Positions 1 through 6,186 of a DNA stretch of 7,479 bases are shown here, piece by piece. Origin of the DNA: Inquilinus sp039594555 (GTDB lineage Bacteria; Pseudomonadota; Alphaproteobacteria; DSM-16000; Inquilinaceae); NCBI RefSeq assembly GCF_039594555.1, contig NZ_JBCNNF010000342.1, positions 1-7,479 on the forward strand, given 5' to 3'. Numbering within the stretch: the first letter of the stretch is position 1; the number at the start of each line of letters is the position of its first letter. A program made the translations under genes and the position numbers. The notes under the pieces were generated by a model, which was given only the letters and a program-made list of their open reading frames with translations, had not been told where the DNA came from and searched no databases.

Positions 1-560
1 CGATGGTGGCGGGCTATCTCCGCGCCCATCCCGAGGTCAGCCTCGAGCTGACGTTGAGCGATCGCATCGTCGACCTGGTGGAGGAGGGGTACGAGGCGGT
101 GATCCGGATCGCACCGCTGCCCGATTCCAGCCTGATCGCCCGCCGGCTGCGGCCCTACCGCCTGGTCGCCTGCGCCGCGCCCGCCTATCTGGCCGAACGC
201 GGCACGCCGGCACGGCCGGAGGATCTGGCGGCTCATGAATGCCTCGGCTTCGCTCATTGGGAGCCGCGCGACCTGTGGCAGTTCACCGATGCCGAGGGGC
301 GCGAGCACGCGATCCTTGTCGCAGGCCGCGCCTCGGTCAACAGCGGCCAGGCGCTGCGCAGCGCGGCGCTGGAGGGGCTGGGCATCATCCTGCAGCCGGA
401 AGGGCTGCTGCAGGACGACATCGCCGCCGGACGCCTGGTGCAGGTCCTGCCGGGCTATGAGGCGCCGTCGCGGCCGATGCACATCCTGTTCGCCCCCGAC
501 CGCCGCCCGACGCCGAAGCTGCGCAGCTTCATCGATGCGGTGGTCGAGGCGTTCGGGTAG
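1..560 (+). CDS. LysR-family transcriptional regulator, C-terminal part (5' end outside window)
   Basis: This is the effector-binding domain of a LysR-type regulator. The frame is open from the left edge (codons in phase from base 3) to a TAG at 558-560. About 185 residues are visible; full-length family members have about 300, so the N-terminal winged helix-turn-helix and linker helix lie upstream. The ATG at base 3 is internal and is not the start. Recognisable family features are the opening YLRAHPEVSLEL strand-helix, the segment IVDLVEEGYEAVIRIAPLPD followed by SLIARRL, the hinge around RLVACAAPAYLAERG, and the late helix SAALEGLGIILQPEGLLQDD. The protein is cytoplasmic, and in this family ligand binding to this domain alters DNA binding. 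The ligand and targets cannot be read from the sequence. The regulator is on the opposite strand from the sugar-acid genes and is separated from them by the toxin-antitoxin pair, so a regulatory link to them is only possible, not shown. Confidence 0.93.
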   Translation, partial: MVAGYLRAHPEVSLELTLSDRIVDLVEEGYEAVIRIAPLPDSSLIARRLRPYRLVACAAPAYLAERGTPARPEDLAAHECLGFAHWEPRDLWQFTDAEGREHAILVAGRASVNSGQALRSAALEGLGIILQPEGLLQDDIAAGRLVQVLPGYEAPSRPMHILFAPDRRPTPKLRSFIDAVVEAFG

Positions 561-624
561 GGGCAGGGATAACAATTTATGCGCAGGCTATGCTATTCTG
601 GCCCGACTAGTAGGAGATGATGCC
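561..624 (+). promoter_or_regulatory. Leader of the toxin-antitoxin operon, with ribosome binding site
   Basis: These 64 bases separate the LysR stop from the antitoxin start and are clearly more A/T-rich than their surroundings at 569-599. They end with a good Shine-Dalgarno AGGAG (612-616), 8 bases before the antitoxin ATG at 625. The segment contains the palindrome TGCGCA (580-585) and a tandem GCTAT GCTAT (587-596). These are candidates for the operator or the -10 region, since parDE-type operons usually repress themselves through the ribbon-helix-helix antitoxin. I could not find a -35 hexamer at proper spacing from TATTCT (594-599) or TATGCT (589-594), so the promoter call is an inference from position and composition only. 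Confidence 0.35.
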
Positions 625-870
625 ATGAACGTTTCGATCGGCGACCGTTGGGAGCGCTTCGTCGAAGCCGTGGTCAAAGGGGGACGCTACGGGTCGGCGA
701 GCGAGGTGGTGCGTGAAGGCTTGAGGCTGGTCGAAGAGCGCGAGGCAAAGCTGCGGGCGCTGAAGGAGACGCTCGACCGCTCGATCGCCGAGGGCGGCGA
801 GGTCAGCGACGCCGAGCTGGACGAAGCTCTGGCGGCGAGGGCGGCGGAGCTGGCCAAGGCGGGGTATTGA
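625..870 (+). CDS. parD: ParD-type antitoxin (ribbon-helix-helix)
   Basis: This 81-residue protein of the ParD/CC2985 antitoxin type neutralises the toxin encoded immediately downstream and probably represses the shared promoter. Residues 1-6 (MNVSIG) form the DNA-contacting beta strand. RWERFVEAVVKGGRYGSASE (9-28) and VVREGLRLVEEREAK form the two helices of a ribbon-helix-helix fold; the RYGSASEVVREGLRLVEERE signature is typical of ParD. The charged C-terminal helix (from about residue 37 to 81, rich in E, A and K) is the part that normally wraps the toxin. The ATG at 625 was chosen because AGGAG lies 8 bases upstream and because the RHH strand must start there; the frame can be read much further upstream, but that stretch overlaps the LysR gene. 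The stop TGA abuts the toxin start with no gap. Family assignment is strong, but the partner specificity is inferred from the adjacency. Confidence 0.92.
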   Translation: MNVSIGDRWERFVEAVVKGGRYGSASEVVREGLRLVEEREAKLRALKETLDRSIAEGGEVSDAELDEALAARAAELAKAGY

Positions 871-1185
871 TTGCGGCGCCTCCGATACCTGCCGGCCGCA
901 CAGCGCGATCTGCTCGATATCCTGAGCTTCATCGCGCGGGAGAGCGGCAGTCTCACGCTTGCGCAGGAGTTCGTCGCGCGGCTGCGACGGCAATGCCGCC
1001 ATCTGGCTGAGCTTCCCGGCATGCTTGGTCGCGCCCGGCCGGATCTGCGTCCAGACATCCACAGCTTCCCATACGGAAACTACGTCATTTTCTTCCGCTA
1101 CCTGGATGGCGTCTTCGAGGTGGTGAACGTTCTCGAAGGCCATAGGGACATCGACCAGCACGTACTGGAAGAGCCGAGCTCCTAG
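871..1185 (+). CDS. parE: ParE/RelE-superfamily toxin, TTG start
   Basis: This 104-residue toxin has the ParE-type fold. An N-terminal strand RRLRYLPAAQRDL is followed by the helical hairpin DLLDILSFIARESGS ... FVARLRRQCRHLAELPG. The C-terminal sheet then runs RARPDLRPDIHSFPYGNYVI, FFRYLDGVFEVVNVL and EGHRDID; the RPD(I/L)xSFPxGxY and (H/A)RDI ends are family hallmarks. Family members poison DNA gyrase (ParE) or cleave translating mRNA (RelE); this sequence looks ParE-like, but activity is not proven. The start must be the TTG at 871-873. The codon before it is the antitoxin TGA, and no ATG occurs in frame before the middle of the protein. Only a weak purine run (AAGGCGGGG, 856-864) precedes it, so translation is probably coupled to the antitoxin. 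The toxin is in the same frame as the antitoxin. Its TAG ends one base before the convergent P450 gene's stop. Confidence 0.92.
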   Translation: MRRLRYLPAAQRDLLDILSFIARESGSLTLAQEFVARLRRQCRHLAELPGMLGRARPDLRPDIHSFPYGNYVIFFRYLDGVFEVVNVLEGHRDIDQHVLEEPSS

Positions 1186-1186
1186 A

Positions 1187-2320
1187 TCACGCAAACCGCG
1201 GCATCCGGATGTTCGGAGACGGCTTGTAGCCCGCCGGCCGCTCCGGCCAGGCCGTAAACCGGTCGAGCAGGGCGTCGAGGCCGGCCACGGCGATGGCGGC
1301 GGCGATCTCTTCGCCCGGGCAGGCGTGGCGGCCATGACCGAAGGTCAGCAGGCGCCGCTCGGGCCGGGCGGGATCGAAGCGGTCGGGATCGCGATTCAGC
1401 GTCGGGTCGCGGTTGGCGGCGGCGAAGACCACCAGGATGGCGTCGCCCGCGCGCAGCGCCTGGCCGGCGATCCCGGTGTCCTCGGCGACGAAGCGGCGGG
1501 TGTTCTGGGCCGGCGGGTCGCAGCGCAGCACCTCCTGCACCAGCCCGGGCAGCAGTGTGCGGTCGGCGGCCGCGGCGCGGCGCAACTCCGGCCAGGCGCC
1601 GAGGGTGACGATGGCGTTGCCGAGCAGCCCGGCGCCGGCGTCGCGGGCCTGGAACAGGAAGCCGACGGCGTTGGCGGTCACAACGGCCGGATCGATGCCG
1701 CCCTCCCGCTCCGCCGCGTCGCGCAGGTACCGGGCCAAGCCGTCCCCACCGGTTTCAAGCAGATCCTCGGTCAGAGCGACCATCCGCGCCGCCGCCTCAT
1801 GGCCCGCGCCGATCGCCTCGGGCGAGGCGCCGGGGGCGATGGCGGCGACGATGTCGCGCATCCGGTCCGCGACCTCGGACAGGCGGTCCGGGGCGAAGCC
1901 GAGCAGCGCGCCGACCACATGCATCGGCAGGGCGGGCATCAGCGCGTCGAGAGAGAGCCCGTCGTCGACCAGCGCCATGGCCCGGCGCCGGGCCTCGGCC
2001 GCCACGGTGTCCGCCGGGATATCCAGCGCGGCGGCCACCGCCCGCTTGGCCCGGGCCTGGGCGTCGCCGTCGGTCATCCGCACCAGCCGGCCGAACAGGT
2101 CGCCGACGGCGCCGCCCCGCAGCGGCGGCGGCACCGGCTCGGAAGGCGGCCGGACCCGGCAGGCGGGGCTGGCCAGAACCGCCGTCGCAGCCTCCGCGCT
2201 TGCCGCGACCCAGAGGCCGAGCGCCCCGTCGCGGTGGAAGGGGCGCTGCAGCAGCGCGGCGTAGTAGGGATAGGGATCGGGATGGGTGACGGCGGCGACG
2301 GGATCGCTCGGCGGCTGCAT
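1187..2320 (-). CDS. Cytochrome P450 with atypical I-helix
   Basis: This is a soluble bacterial P450 mono-oxygenase of 377 residues, with no membrane anchor. It opens with the common VTHPDPYPYYAAL segment (11-23). The K-helix ExxR is E263-R266 (EVLR), the AANRDP segment is at 301-306 with DPDRFDPAR following, and the haem loop FGHGRHACPG (327-336) supplies the proximal Cys334. The I-helix reads FLFQARDAGAGLLGN (221-235). Counting back from the conserved helix end (WPEL), D227 aligns with the usual acid, but A228 and G229 stand where a Thr or Ser is expected. I chose the ATG at 2320 because GAGGGG (2327-2332, minus strand) lies 6 bases upstream; an ATG at 2350 would add ten residues but lacks a well-placed Shine-Dalgarno. 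No ferredoxin or reductase gene is in view. The substrate is unknown. It is the last gene of the minus-strand cluster, and its translation may be gated by the inverted repeat upstream. Confidence 0.92.
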   Translation of the reverse strand: MQPPSDPVAAVTHPDPYPYYAALLQRPFHRDGALGLWVAASAEAATAVLASPACRVRPPSEPVPPPLRGGAVGDLFGRLVRMTDGDAQARAKRAVAAALDIPADTVAAEARRRAMALVDDGLSLDALMPALPMHVVGALLGFAPDRLSEVADRMRDIVAAIAPGASPEAIGAGHEAAARMVALTEDLLETGGDGLARYLRDAAEREGGIDPAVVTANAVGFLFQARDAGAGLLGNAIVTLGAWPELRRAAAADRTLLPGLVQEVLRCDPPAQNTRRFVAEDTGIAGQALRAGDAILVVFAAANRDPTLNRDPDRFDPARPERRLLTFGHGRHACPGEEIAAAIAVAGLDALLDRFTAWPERPAGYKPSPNIRMPRFA

Positions 2321-2323
2321 GAT

Positions 2324-2396
2324 CGGCCCCTCGGCTGGAGTGGCCGCCATGATAGCGGCCCGGCTTCCGCCGAGGGGCCGGAGTCGCTTCGGCCCC
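2324..2396 (-). promoter_or_regulatory. Candidate alternating hairpin that covers the P450 ribosome binding site
   Basis: Three complementary segments lie between the ACS transporter stop and the P450 start, named in minus-strand order. A is GGGGCCG (2396-2390), B is CGGCCCCTCGGC (2380-2369) and C is GCCGAGGGGCCG (2335-2324). B and C are perfect 12-base complements and enclose a further 6-bp stem, GGCCGC (2360-2355) with GCGGCC (2347-2342), whose loop holds the ATG at 2350. C contains the GAGGGG ribosome binding site of the P450 start at 2320, so pairing B with C would hide it. A is complementary to the first seven bases of B and could pair with it instead, freeing C. There is no run of U after either stem, so an intrinsic terminator is unlikely. 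The base pairing is seen directly; the switching role is inference. Confidence 0.4.
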
Positions 2397-2414
2397 GGTC
2401 GAAGGATGGAGACC

Positions 2415-3701
2415 TTACCGGGCCCCTTGCGCGGCGATCCCGCCGGCGCCGCGCGGCTCGCGGATGAAGATCAGCGAGGCCAGGGCACCCAGCACGGCCA
2501 GCCCGCCGGCCAGGACGAAGGCGCTGGTGTAGACGCCGCCGGTGGCCTGGACGATGAAGCCGGTCACCGAGGGGCCGATGATGCCGGCGAGATTGGCCAG
2601 GAAGTGGATGAAGCCGCCGACGCCGCCGACATTCTCGCCGCGCACCACGTCCTGGATCACCGCCCAGTAGATCGCGCCGGTCAGGTACAGGCCGAAGATC
2701 GACACCGACATCAGCGCCACGGCGCTGACCACGTCGGCCACGTCGCCGGCCAGGGCGACGCCGACCGCGGCGAGGCCCAGCCCGCCGATCAGCACCAGCT
2801 TGCGCGACAGTAGCGCCCGGCCGGTCATGCGGAACAGCCGGTCGGACAGGAAGCCGCCCAGCGCCAGGCCGACGAAGCCGAGCATCCAGGGGATCACCGT
2901 CGCCAAGCTCATATCCTTGATGCTGAGCTTGTGCACCTCGGTCAGGTAGCTCGGGAACCAGGTCAGGAAGAAGAACAGCACGTAGTTGTAGGTGAAGAAG
3001 GCGAAGGCGGTGGCCAGCACGATCGGCTGCCGCAGATAGAAGCCCAGGCCGTGGGCGGGCAGCTGCGTCGTGGTGTCGACCTGTGTCTGGCCCTCCTCGA
3101 TCAGCCGGCGCTCGGCGTCGGTGATGCGCGGGTGCTGGGCCGGCTTGTCGGCCGACATCCGCACCCAGAACACCAGCCAGACGAAGCCCAGCAGCATGAT
3201 GATGACGAAGGCCAGCCGCCAGCCGAAGGCCAGCGCCAGGTAGCCGACGATCGGCCCGGCCACGGCGCCGCCCAGCGGCGTGCCGCAATTGACGATGCCG
3301 ATCGCCGTCGCCGCCTCGCGCCGCGGGAACCAGTTGCTGACCGTCTTGCTCATGGTCGAGCTCAGCGGCCCTTCGCCGACGCCGAACAGCACGCGCAGCA
3401 CGATCATCGAGACGAAGCCGGTGGCGGCCGCGGTCAGGCCGCAGAACAGCGACCACATCCCCATGGCGCCGGTGAACACCGCCTTCGGCCCGATCCGGTC
3501 CGACAGCCAGCCGCCGATGAAGTTGAAGATGGCGTAGCCGGCGAAGAAGCTGCTGAAGATCACGCCCATCTGGGCATGATCCAGGCCGAGATCCTGCTGG
3601 ATCAGCGGGGCGGCGATCGAGAGCGCCGACCGGTCGAGGTAGTTGATGATGCCGGCGATGAAGAGCAGGCCGACGATCAGCCAGCGGATGCTTCTGAACA
3701 T
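2415..3701 (-). CDS. MFS transporter, anion:cation symporter (ACS) family, probable hexonate/hexuronate uptake
   Basis: This 428-residue inner-membrane protein has about 12 predicted membrane helices in two halves, separated by a charged cytoplasmic loop around residues 183-220. It resembles the sugar-acid members of the ACS family (glucarate, galactonate and hexuronate carriers). The family motifs are INYLDRSALSIAAPLIQQDL (19-38), the helix 2-3 loop GGWLSDRIGPK (63-73), VLFGVGEGP (104-112) and the SNWFPRREAATAIGI stretch (122-136). Helix 1 starts directly at the N-terminus. The start at 3701 is supported by GGAAGGAA (3713-3706), with 5 bases between its AAGGA core and the ATG. The stop is TAA. 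The gene follows the IdnD-like dehydrogenase by 43 bases, which fits co-transcription and uptake of an acid-sugar substrate. The exact substrate is not determinable; hydroxylated aldonates are the best guess from neighbours. Confidence 0.9.
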   Translation of the reverse strand: MFRSIRWLIVGLLFIAGIINYLDRSALSIAAPLIQQDLGLDHAQMGVIFSSFFAGYAIFNFIGGWLSDRIGPKAVFTGAMGMWSLFCGLTAAATGFVSMIVLRVLFGVGEGPLSSTMSKTVSNWFPRREAATAIGIVNCGTPLGGAVAGPIVGYLALAFGWRLAFVIIMLLGFVWLVFWVRMSADKPAQHPRITDAERRLIEEGQTQVDTTTQLPAHGLGFYLRQPIVLATAFAFFTYNYVLFFFLTWFPSYLTEVHKLSIKDMSLATVIPWMLGFVGLALGGFLSDRLFRMTGRALLSRKLVLIGGLGLAAVGVALAGDVADVVSAVALMSVSIFGLYLTGAIYWAVIQDVVRGENVGGVGGFIHFLANLAGIIGPSVTGFIVQATGGVYTSAFVLAGGLAVLGALASLIFIREPRGAGGIAAQGAR

Positions 3702-3744
3702 GGGTTTCCTTCCGCGTGCGGGGCGGTGGCGGCGTGACGGCCGC

Positions 3745-4782
3745 TCAGAGATCGAGGAGGTGGACCTTCATCGACTGATTGCGGTCGAGGGCGACCTGGA
3801 AGGCCTGGTCGGCGTCGCGCACCGGGAAGCGGTGGGTCATCAGCGGCGCCAGGTCGATCCGCCGGCCGGCGATCATCTCCACCGCCAGCGCGTACTCCTC
3901 GGCGAAGCGGAAGGAGCCGCGGTACTCCAGCTCCTTCGACATGACGAGATTGGCGGAGACCGGCGACTGGCCGGCCGGCATGTTGCCGAGCTGGACGACA
4001 CGGCCGCGGGCGCGGGCGGCGCGCAGGGCGGTGTCGAGCCCGGCCGGGGCGCCCGAGGCCTCGATCACCACGCCGAAGCGGCCGCGGTTCCGGCTCCAGG
4101 CCGCGATCCGGTCCTCGTCCCGGCCGTCGACCGCCTCGTCGGCGCCCAGGCCCACCGCCATGGCCCGCGCCTTCTCGGCCAGGTCGACCACGGTGATGCG
4201 GCGGGCGCCGGCCTGGCGCGCCACCAGCAGCACCAGCGCGCCGATCGGGCCGCAGCCGACGATCAGCACCTCCTCGCCCAAGAGCGGCCCGGCGCGGCGG
4301 ACGGCGTGCAGCGACACCGCCAGCGGTTCCGCCATCGACGCCTCGGCGAAGCTGACATGCTCCGGCACCGGCACGCATTGCCGCGCCGGCACGGCGATGT
4401 ATTCGCGGAAGGCGCCCTGCATGTGCGGGAAGATCGAGGCGCTGCCCAGGAAGCGCATGTTCAGGCACTGGTTCTCGAGCCCCGCCATGCAGTAGTCGCA
4501 GCGGCCGCAGGACCGGCTGGGATTGACCGCGACCGGCTGGCCGACCGCCAGGCCCTCGACTTCGGGCGCCACCTCGGCCACCTCGCCGGCCATCTCATGG
4601 CCCAGGATCAGCGGCTCGCGCAGATGGAAGTCGCCGGTCTTGCCCTTGGAGTAATAGGCGAGGTCGGAGCCGCAGATGCCGCCGGCGCGGAAGCGGACCA
4701 GCACCTCTCCCGGCGCCAGGGAAGGGGCTTCGCGGTCCTCGATCCGCAGATCCTTGGCCTGGTGCAGCACGGCGGCGAACAT
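3745..4782 (-). CDS. idnD: L-idonate 5-dehydrogenase-like zinc-dependent dehydrogenase
   Basis: This is a 345-residue cytoplasmic medium-chain dehydrogenase. The closest match I recognise is E. coli IdnD, which oxidises L-idonate to 5-keto-D-gluconate. Shared landmarks are GGICGSDLAYYSKGKTG (34-50), AVNPSRSCGRCDYC (85-98), ENQCLNMRFLGSASIFPHMQ (103-122) and YRGSFRFAEE near the C-terminus. Catalytic zinc ligands would be C37, H62 and E152 (AEPLA), next to E63. The structural zinc would use C92, C95, C98 and C106. The Rossmann motif VGCGPIG lies at 175-181, and D200 at the end of the second strand favours NAD over NADP. The length is normal. The start is fixed by GAGGAG (4794-4789) 6 bases upstream; this site overlaps the stop of the preceding transporter. 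L-gulonate 5-dehydrogenase is a close alternative, and its product would be D-fructuronate. Family certainty is high; substrate certainty is moderate. Confidence 0.85.
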   Translation of the reverse strand: MFAAVLHQAKDLRIEDREAPSLAPGEVLVRFRAGGICGSDLAYYSKGKTGDFHLREPLILGHEMAGEVAEVAPEVEGLAVGQPVAVNPSRSCGRCDYCMAGLENQCLNMRFLGSASIFPHMQGAFREYIAVPARQCVPVPEHVSFAEASMAEPLAVSLHAVRRAGPLLGEEVLIVGCGPIGALVLLVARQAGARRITVVDLAEKARAMAVGLGADEAVDGRDEDRIAAWSRNRGRFGVVIEASGAPAGLDTALRAARARGRVVQLGNMPAGQSPVSANLVMSKELEYRGSFRFAEEYALAVEMIAGRRIDLAPLMTHRFPVRDADQAFQVALDRNQSMKVHLLDL

Positions 4783-4788
4783 GGCGGT

Positions 4789-4794
4789 CTCCTC
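4789..4794 (-). promoter_or_regulatory. Ribosome binding site of idnD overlapping the upstream stop codon
   Basis: GAGGAG on the minus strand ends 6 bases before the idnD ATG and shares bases with the TGA of the MHS transporter gene. A ribosome terminating on the transporter is therefore sitting on the idnD initiation signal, a usual arrangement for coupled translation of the two genes. Confidence 0.8.
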
Positions 4795-6124
4795 AGCTAT
4801 GGGCGGCGGCGGGCGCGCCGATCAGATCTTCGCGGCTGGATAGTCGCGGCGCCGTCTCCGGCAGCTTCGCGGCGCAGACCAGGGTGATGACGCAGCCCAG
4901 GGCGATATAGGCGCACAGATACCACGGCGTGCCGTCGCCGATCTCCAGCAGCCAGCCGGCCGCCAGCGTGCCGGCCGACCCGATCAGGGCGCCGATCTGC
5001 TGCACGAAGGACACGCCGCTGGCCCGCACCTTGGTCGGGAACAGCTCGGAATAGAAGGCGGCCTGCGGCCCGTACATGGCGCTGTGGCCGAGCGCGAGCG
5101 CGGCGACCAGACCCAGCCAGATCATGCCGTCCATCCGGGCATAGACCAGGCCGAAGACCGGGAAGGTCGCGACCAGCACGCAGGCGGCGCCGAACAGGTA
5201 GACCGGCTTGCGGCCGATCCGGTCCGACAGCAGGCCGAACAATGGCAGCGTCACCAACTCGATCAGGATGGCGATCAGCGATGCCGTGGTCATGGTCGGC
5301 CGGTCGACGCCGCGGCTGGTGGCATAGGCCGTGATCAGCACGGCGAAGCTGGTGAAGGCGATGCTCTCGGCCAGCTTGCTGCCGCAGCCCAGCACCAGCT
5401 CTCGCTTCTGAGTGCGCACCACCTCGACCAGCGGATGCGAATCCTCGGCCCGGCGCTTGCGCATCTCCAGGAACAGCGGCGATTCGGTCAGCTGCAGCCG
5501 GATGTACAGGCCGATGCCGACCAGGAGGATGCTGAGCAGGAAGGGGATGCGCCAGCCCCAGCTCAGGAACGCCTCTTCCGACAGGGTCGAGGTCAGCAGC
5601 GCGAAAATGCCGAGCGGCAGCACGAAGCCGGCCGGGGCGCCGATCTGCACCCAGGAGCCGAAGAAGCCGCGGGCGCGCGACGGCGCATGCTCGCACATGA
5701 TCAGGATGGCGTTGCCCTGCTCGCCGCCGATGCCGAAGCCGTGCAGCAGGCGGATGAACAGCAGCGCCAGCGGCGCCCAGATGCCGATCTCGTTGTAGGT
5801 CGGCATCAGCCCGATGACGAAGGTGGCGATGCCGACGATCAGCAGGGTGATGACCAGCGCCTGCTTGCGGCCGTAGCGGTCGCCGATGGCGCCGAACAGC
5901 AGGCCGCCGACCGGCCGGGCGAAGAAGCCGGCGGCATAGGTGCCGAGCGCGACCAGCGACCCCACCAGAGGGTCGCTGGTCGGGAAGAACAGCTTGTTGA
6001 ACACGAGAGCCGAGGCGGTGGCGTAGATGAAGAAGTCGTACCACTCGACCGTGGTGCCGATGCAGGACGCGATCGCGATCCGCCGCATCATCGCGGGCGT
6101 CGTGGTGCTCTGCTGTCCTTCCAT
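4793..6124 (-). CDS. MFS transporter, metabolite:H+ symporter (MHS) family
   Basis: This 443-residue inner-membrane carrier has about 12 membrane helices. It is of the MHS type, the group that includes proline/betaine, shikimate, citrate and alpha-ketoglutarate carriers. Diagnostic segments are the first helix GTTVEWYDFFIYATASALVF (23-42), GFFARPVGGLLFG (66-78), the motif-A loop GDRYGRK (81-87) and RLLHGFGIGGEQGNAILI (125-142). A second motif-A copy, LLSDRIGRKP, opens the second half, followed by the PQAAFYSELFPTKVRASGVS helix that is also typical. The start at 6124 has GGAGG (6134-6130) 5 bases upstream. The stop TGA (4795-4793) overlaps the Shine-Dalgarno of idnD, leaving a 10-base gap, so the two are surely co-transcribed and probably translationally coupled. 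MHS substrates are mostly carboxylates or zwitterions, which fits an organic acid here, but the ligand is not identifiable. It is the second, unrelated transporter of the cluster. Confidence 0.9.
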   Translation of the reverse strand: MEGQQSTTTPAMMRRIAIASCIGTTVEWYDFFIYATASALVFNKLFFPTSDPLVGSLVALGTYAAGFFARPVGGLLFGAIGDRYGRKQALVITLLIVGIATFVIGLMPTYNEIGIWAPLALLFIRLLHGFGIGGEQGNAILIMCEHAPSRARGFFGSWVQIGAPAGFVLPLGIFALLTSTLSEEAFLSWGWRIPFLLSILLVGIGLYIRLQLTESPLFLEMRKRRAEDSHPLVEVVRTQKRELVLGCGSKLAESIAFTSFAVLITAYATSRGVDRPTMTTASLIAILIELVTLPLFGLLSDRIGRKPVYLFGAACVLVATFPVFGLVYARMDGMIWLGLVAALALGHSAMYGPQAAFYSELFPTKVRASGVSFVQQIGALIGSAGTLAAGWLLEIGDGTPWYLCAYIALGCVITLVCAAKLPETAPRLSSREDLIGAPAAAHS

Positions 6125-6186
6125 CCTGTCCTCCCTTGGGGCCGTCCCGCGGCCTCTTCCATTCCGGCTATCGACTACGCTCGAAC

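Noticed and set aside
569..579. GATAACAATTT resembles part of the lac operator found in cloning vectors
   Set aside because: The match is short and the flanking lac sequence does not continue on either side, so chance A/T-rich similarity is the better explanation than vector or LacI binding.
561..1185. Toxin-antitoxin pair as a recently inserted mobile unit
   Set aside because: No flanking direct repeats, integrase or transposase fragment, or clear change in base composition is visible. Tight packing with both neighbours argues against a recent insertion.
2318..2350. Longer P450 start at the ATG at 2350, adding MAATPAEGPI
   Set aside because: There is no Shine-Dalgarno at useful spacing (the GGAAG is 13 bases away), and the extension is read from the inverted repeat. 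The ATG at 2320 has GAGGGG at 6 bases and the usual N-terminus.
2374..2396. Compact + strand hairpin GGGGCCGGAG-TCG-CTTCGGCCCC as a terminator
   Set aside because: No T run follows on either strand, and there is no + strand gene for it to end. It fits better as part of the alternative pairing of the minus-strand leader.
1325..2467. A 380-codon open frame on the + strand opposite the P450
   Set aside because: Low-complexity G/R/A/Q composition and no recognisable domain. The P450 on the other strand has all its signature motifs.
2074..3456. A 460-codon open frame on the - strand overlapping the P450 start and the ACS carrier
   Set aside because: It is an out-of-frame shadow, rich in R, P, A and G, and conflicts with two genes of clear family identity.
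3729..3744. Five-base-pair hairpin (GCGGC/GCCGC) just after the idnD stop
   Set aside because: It is too short and has no T run, and such stems are common by chance at this GC content.
6125..6186. Promoter directly upstream of the MHS carrier
   Set aside because: I found no -35/-10 pair at proper spacing on the minus strand, only a good ribosome binding site.
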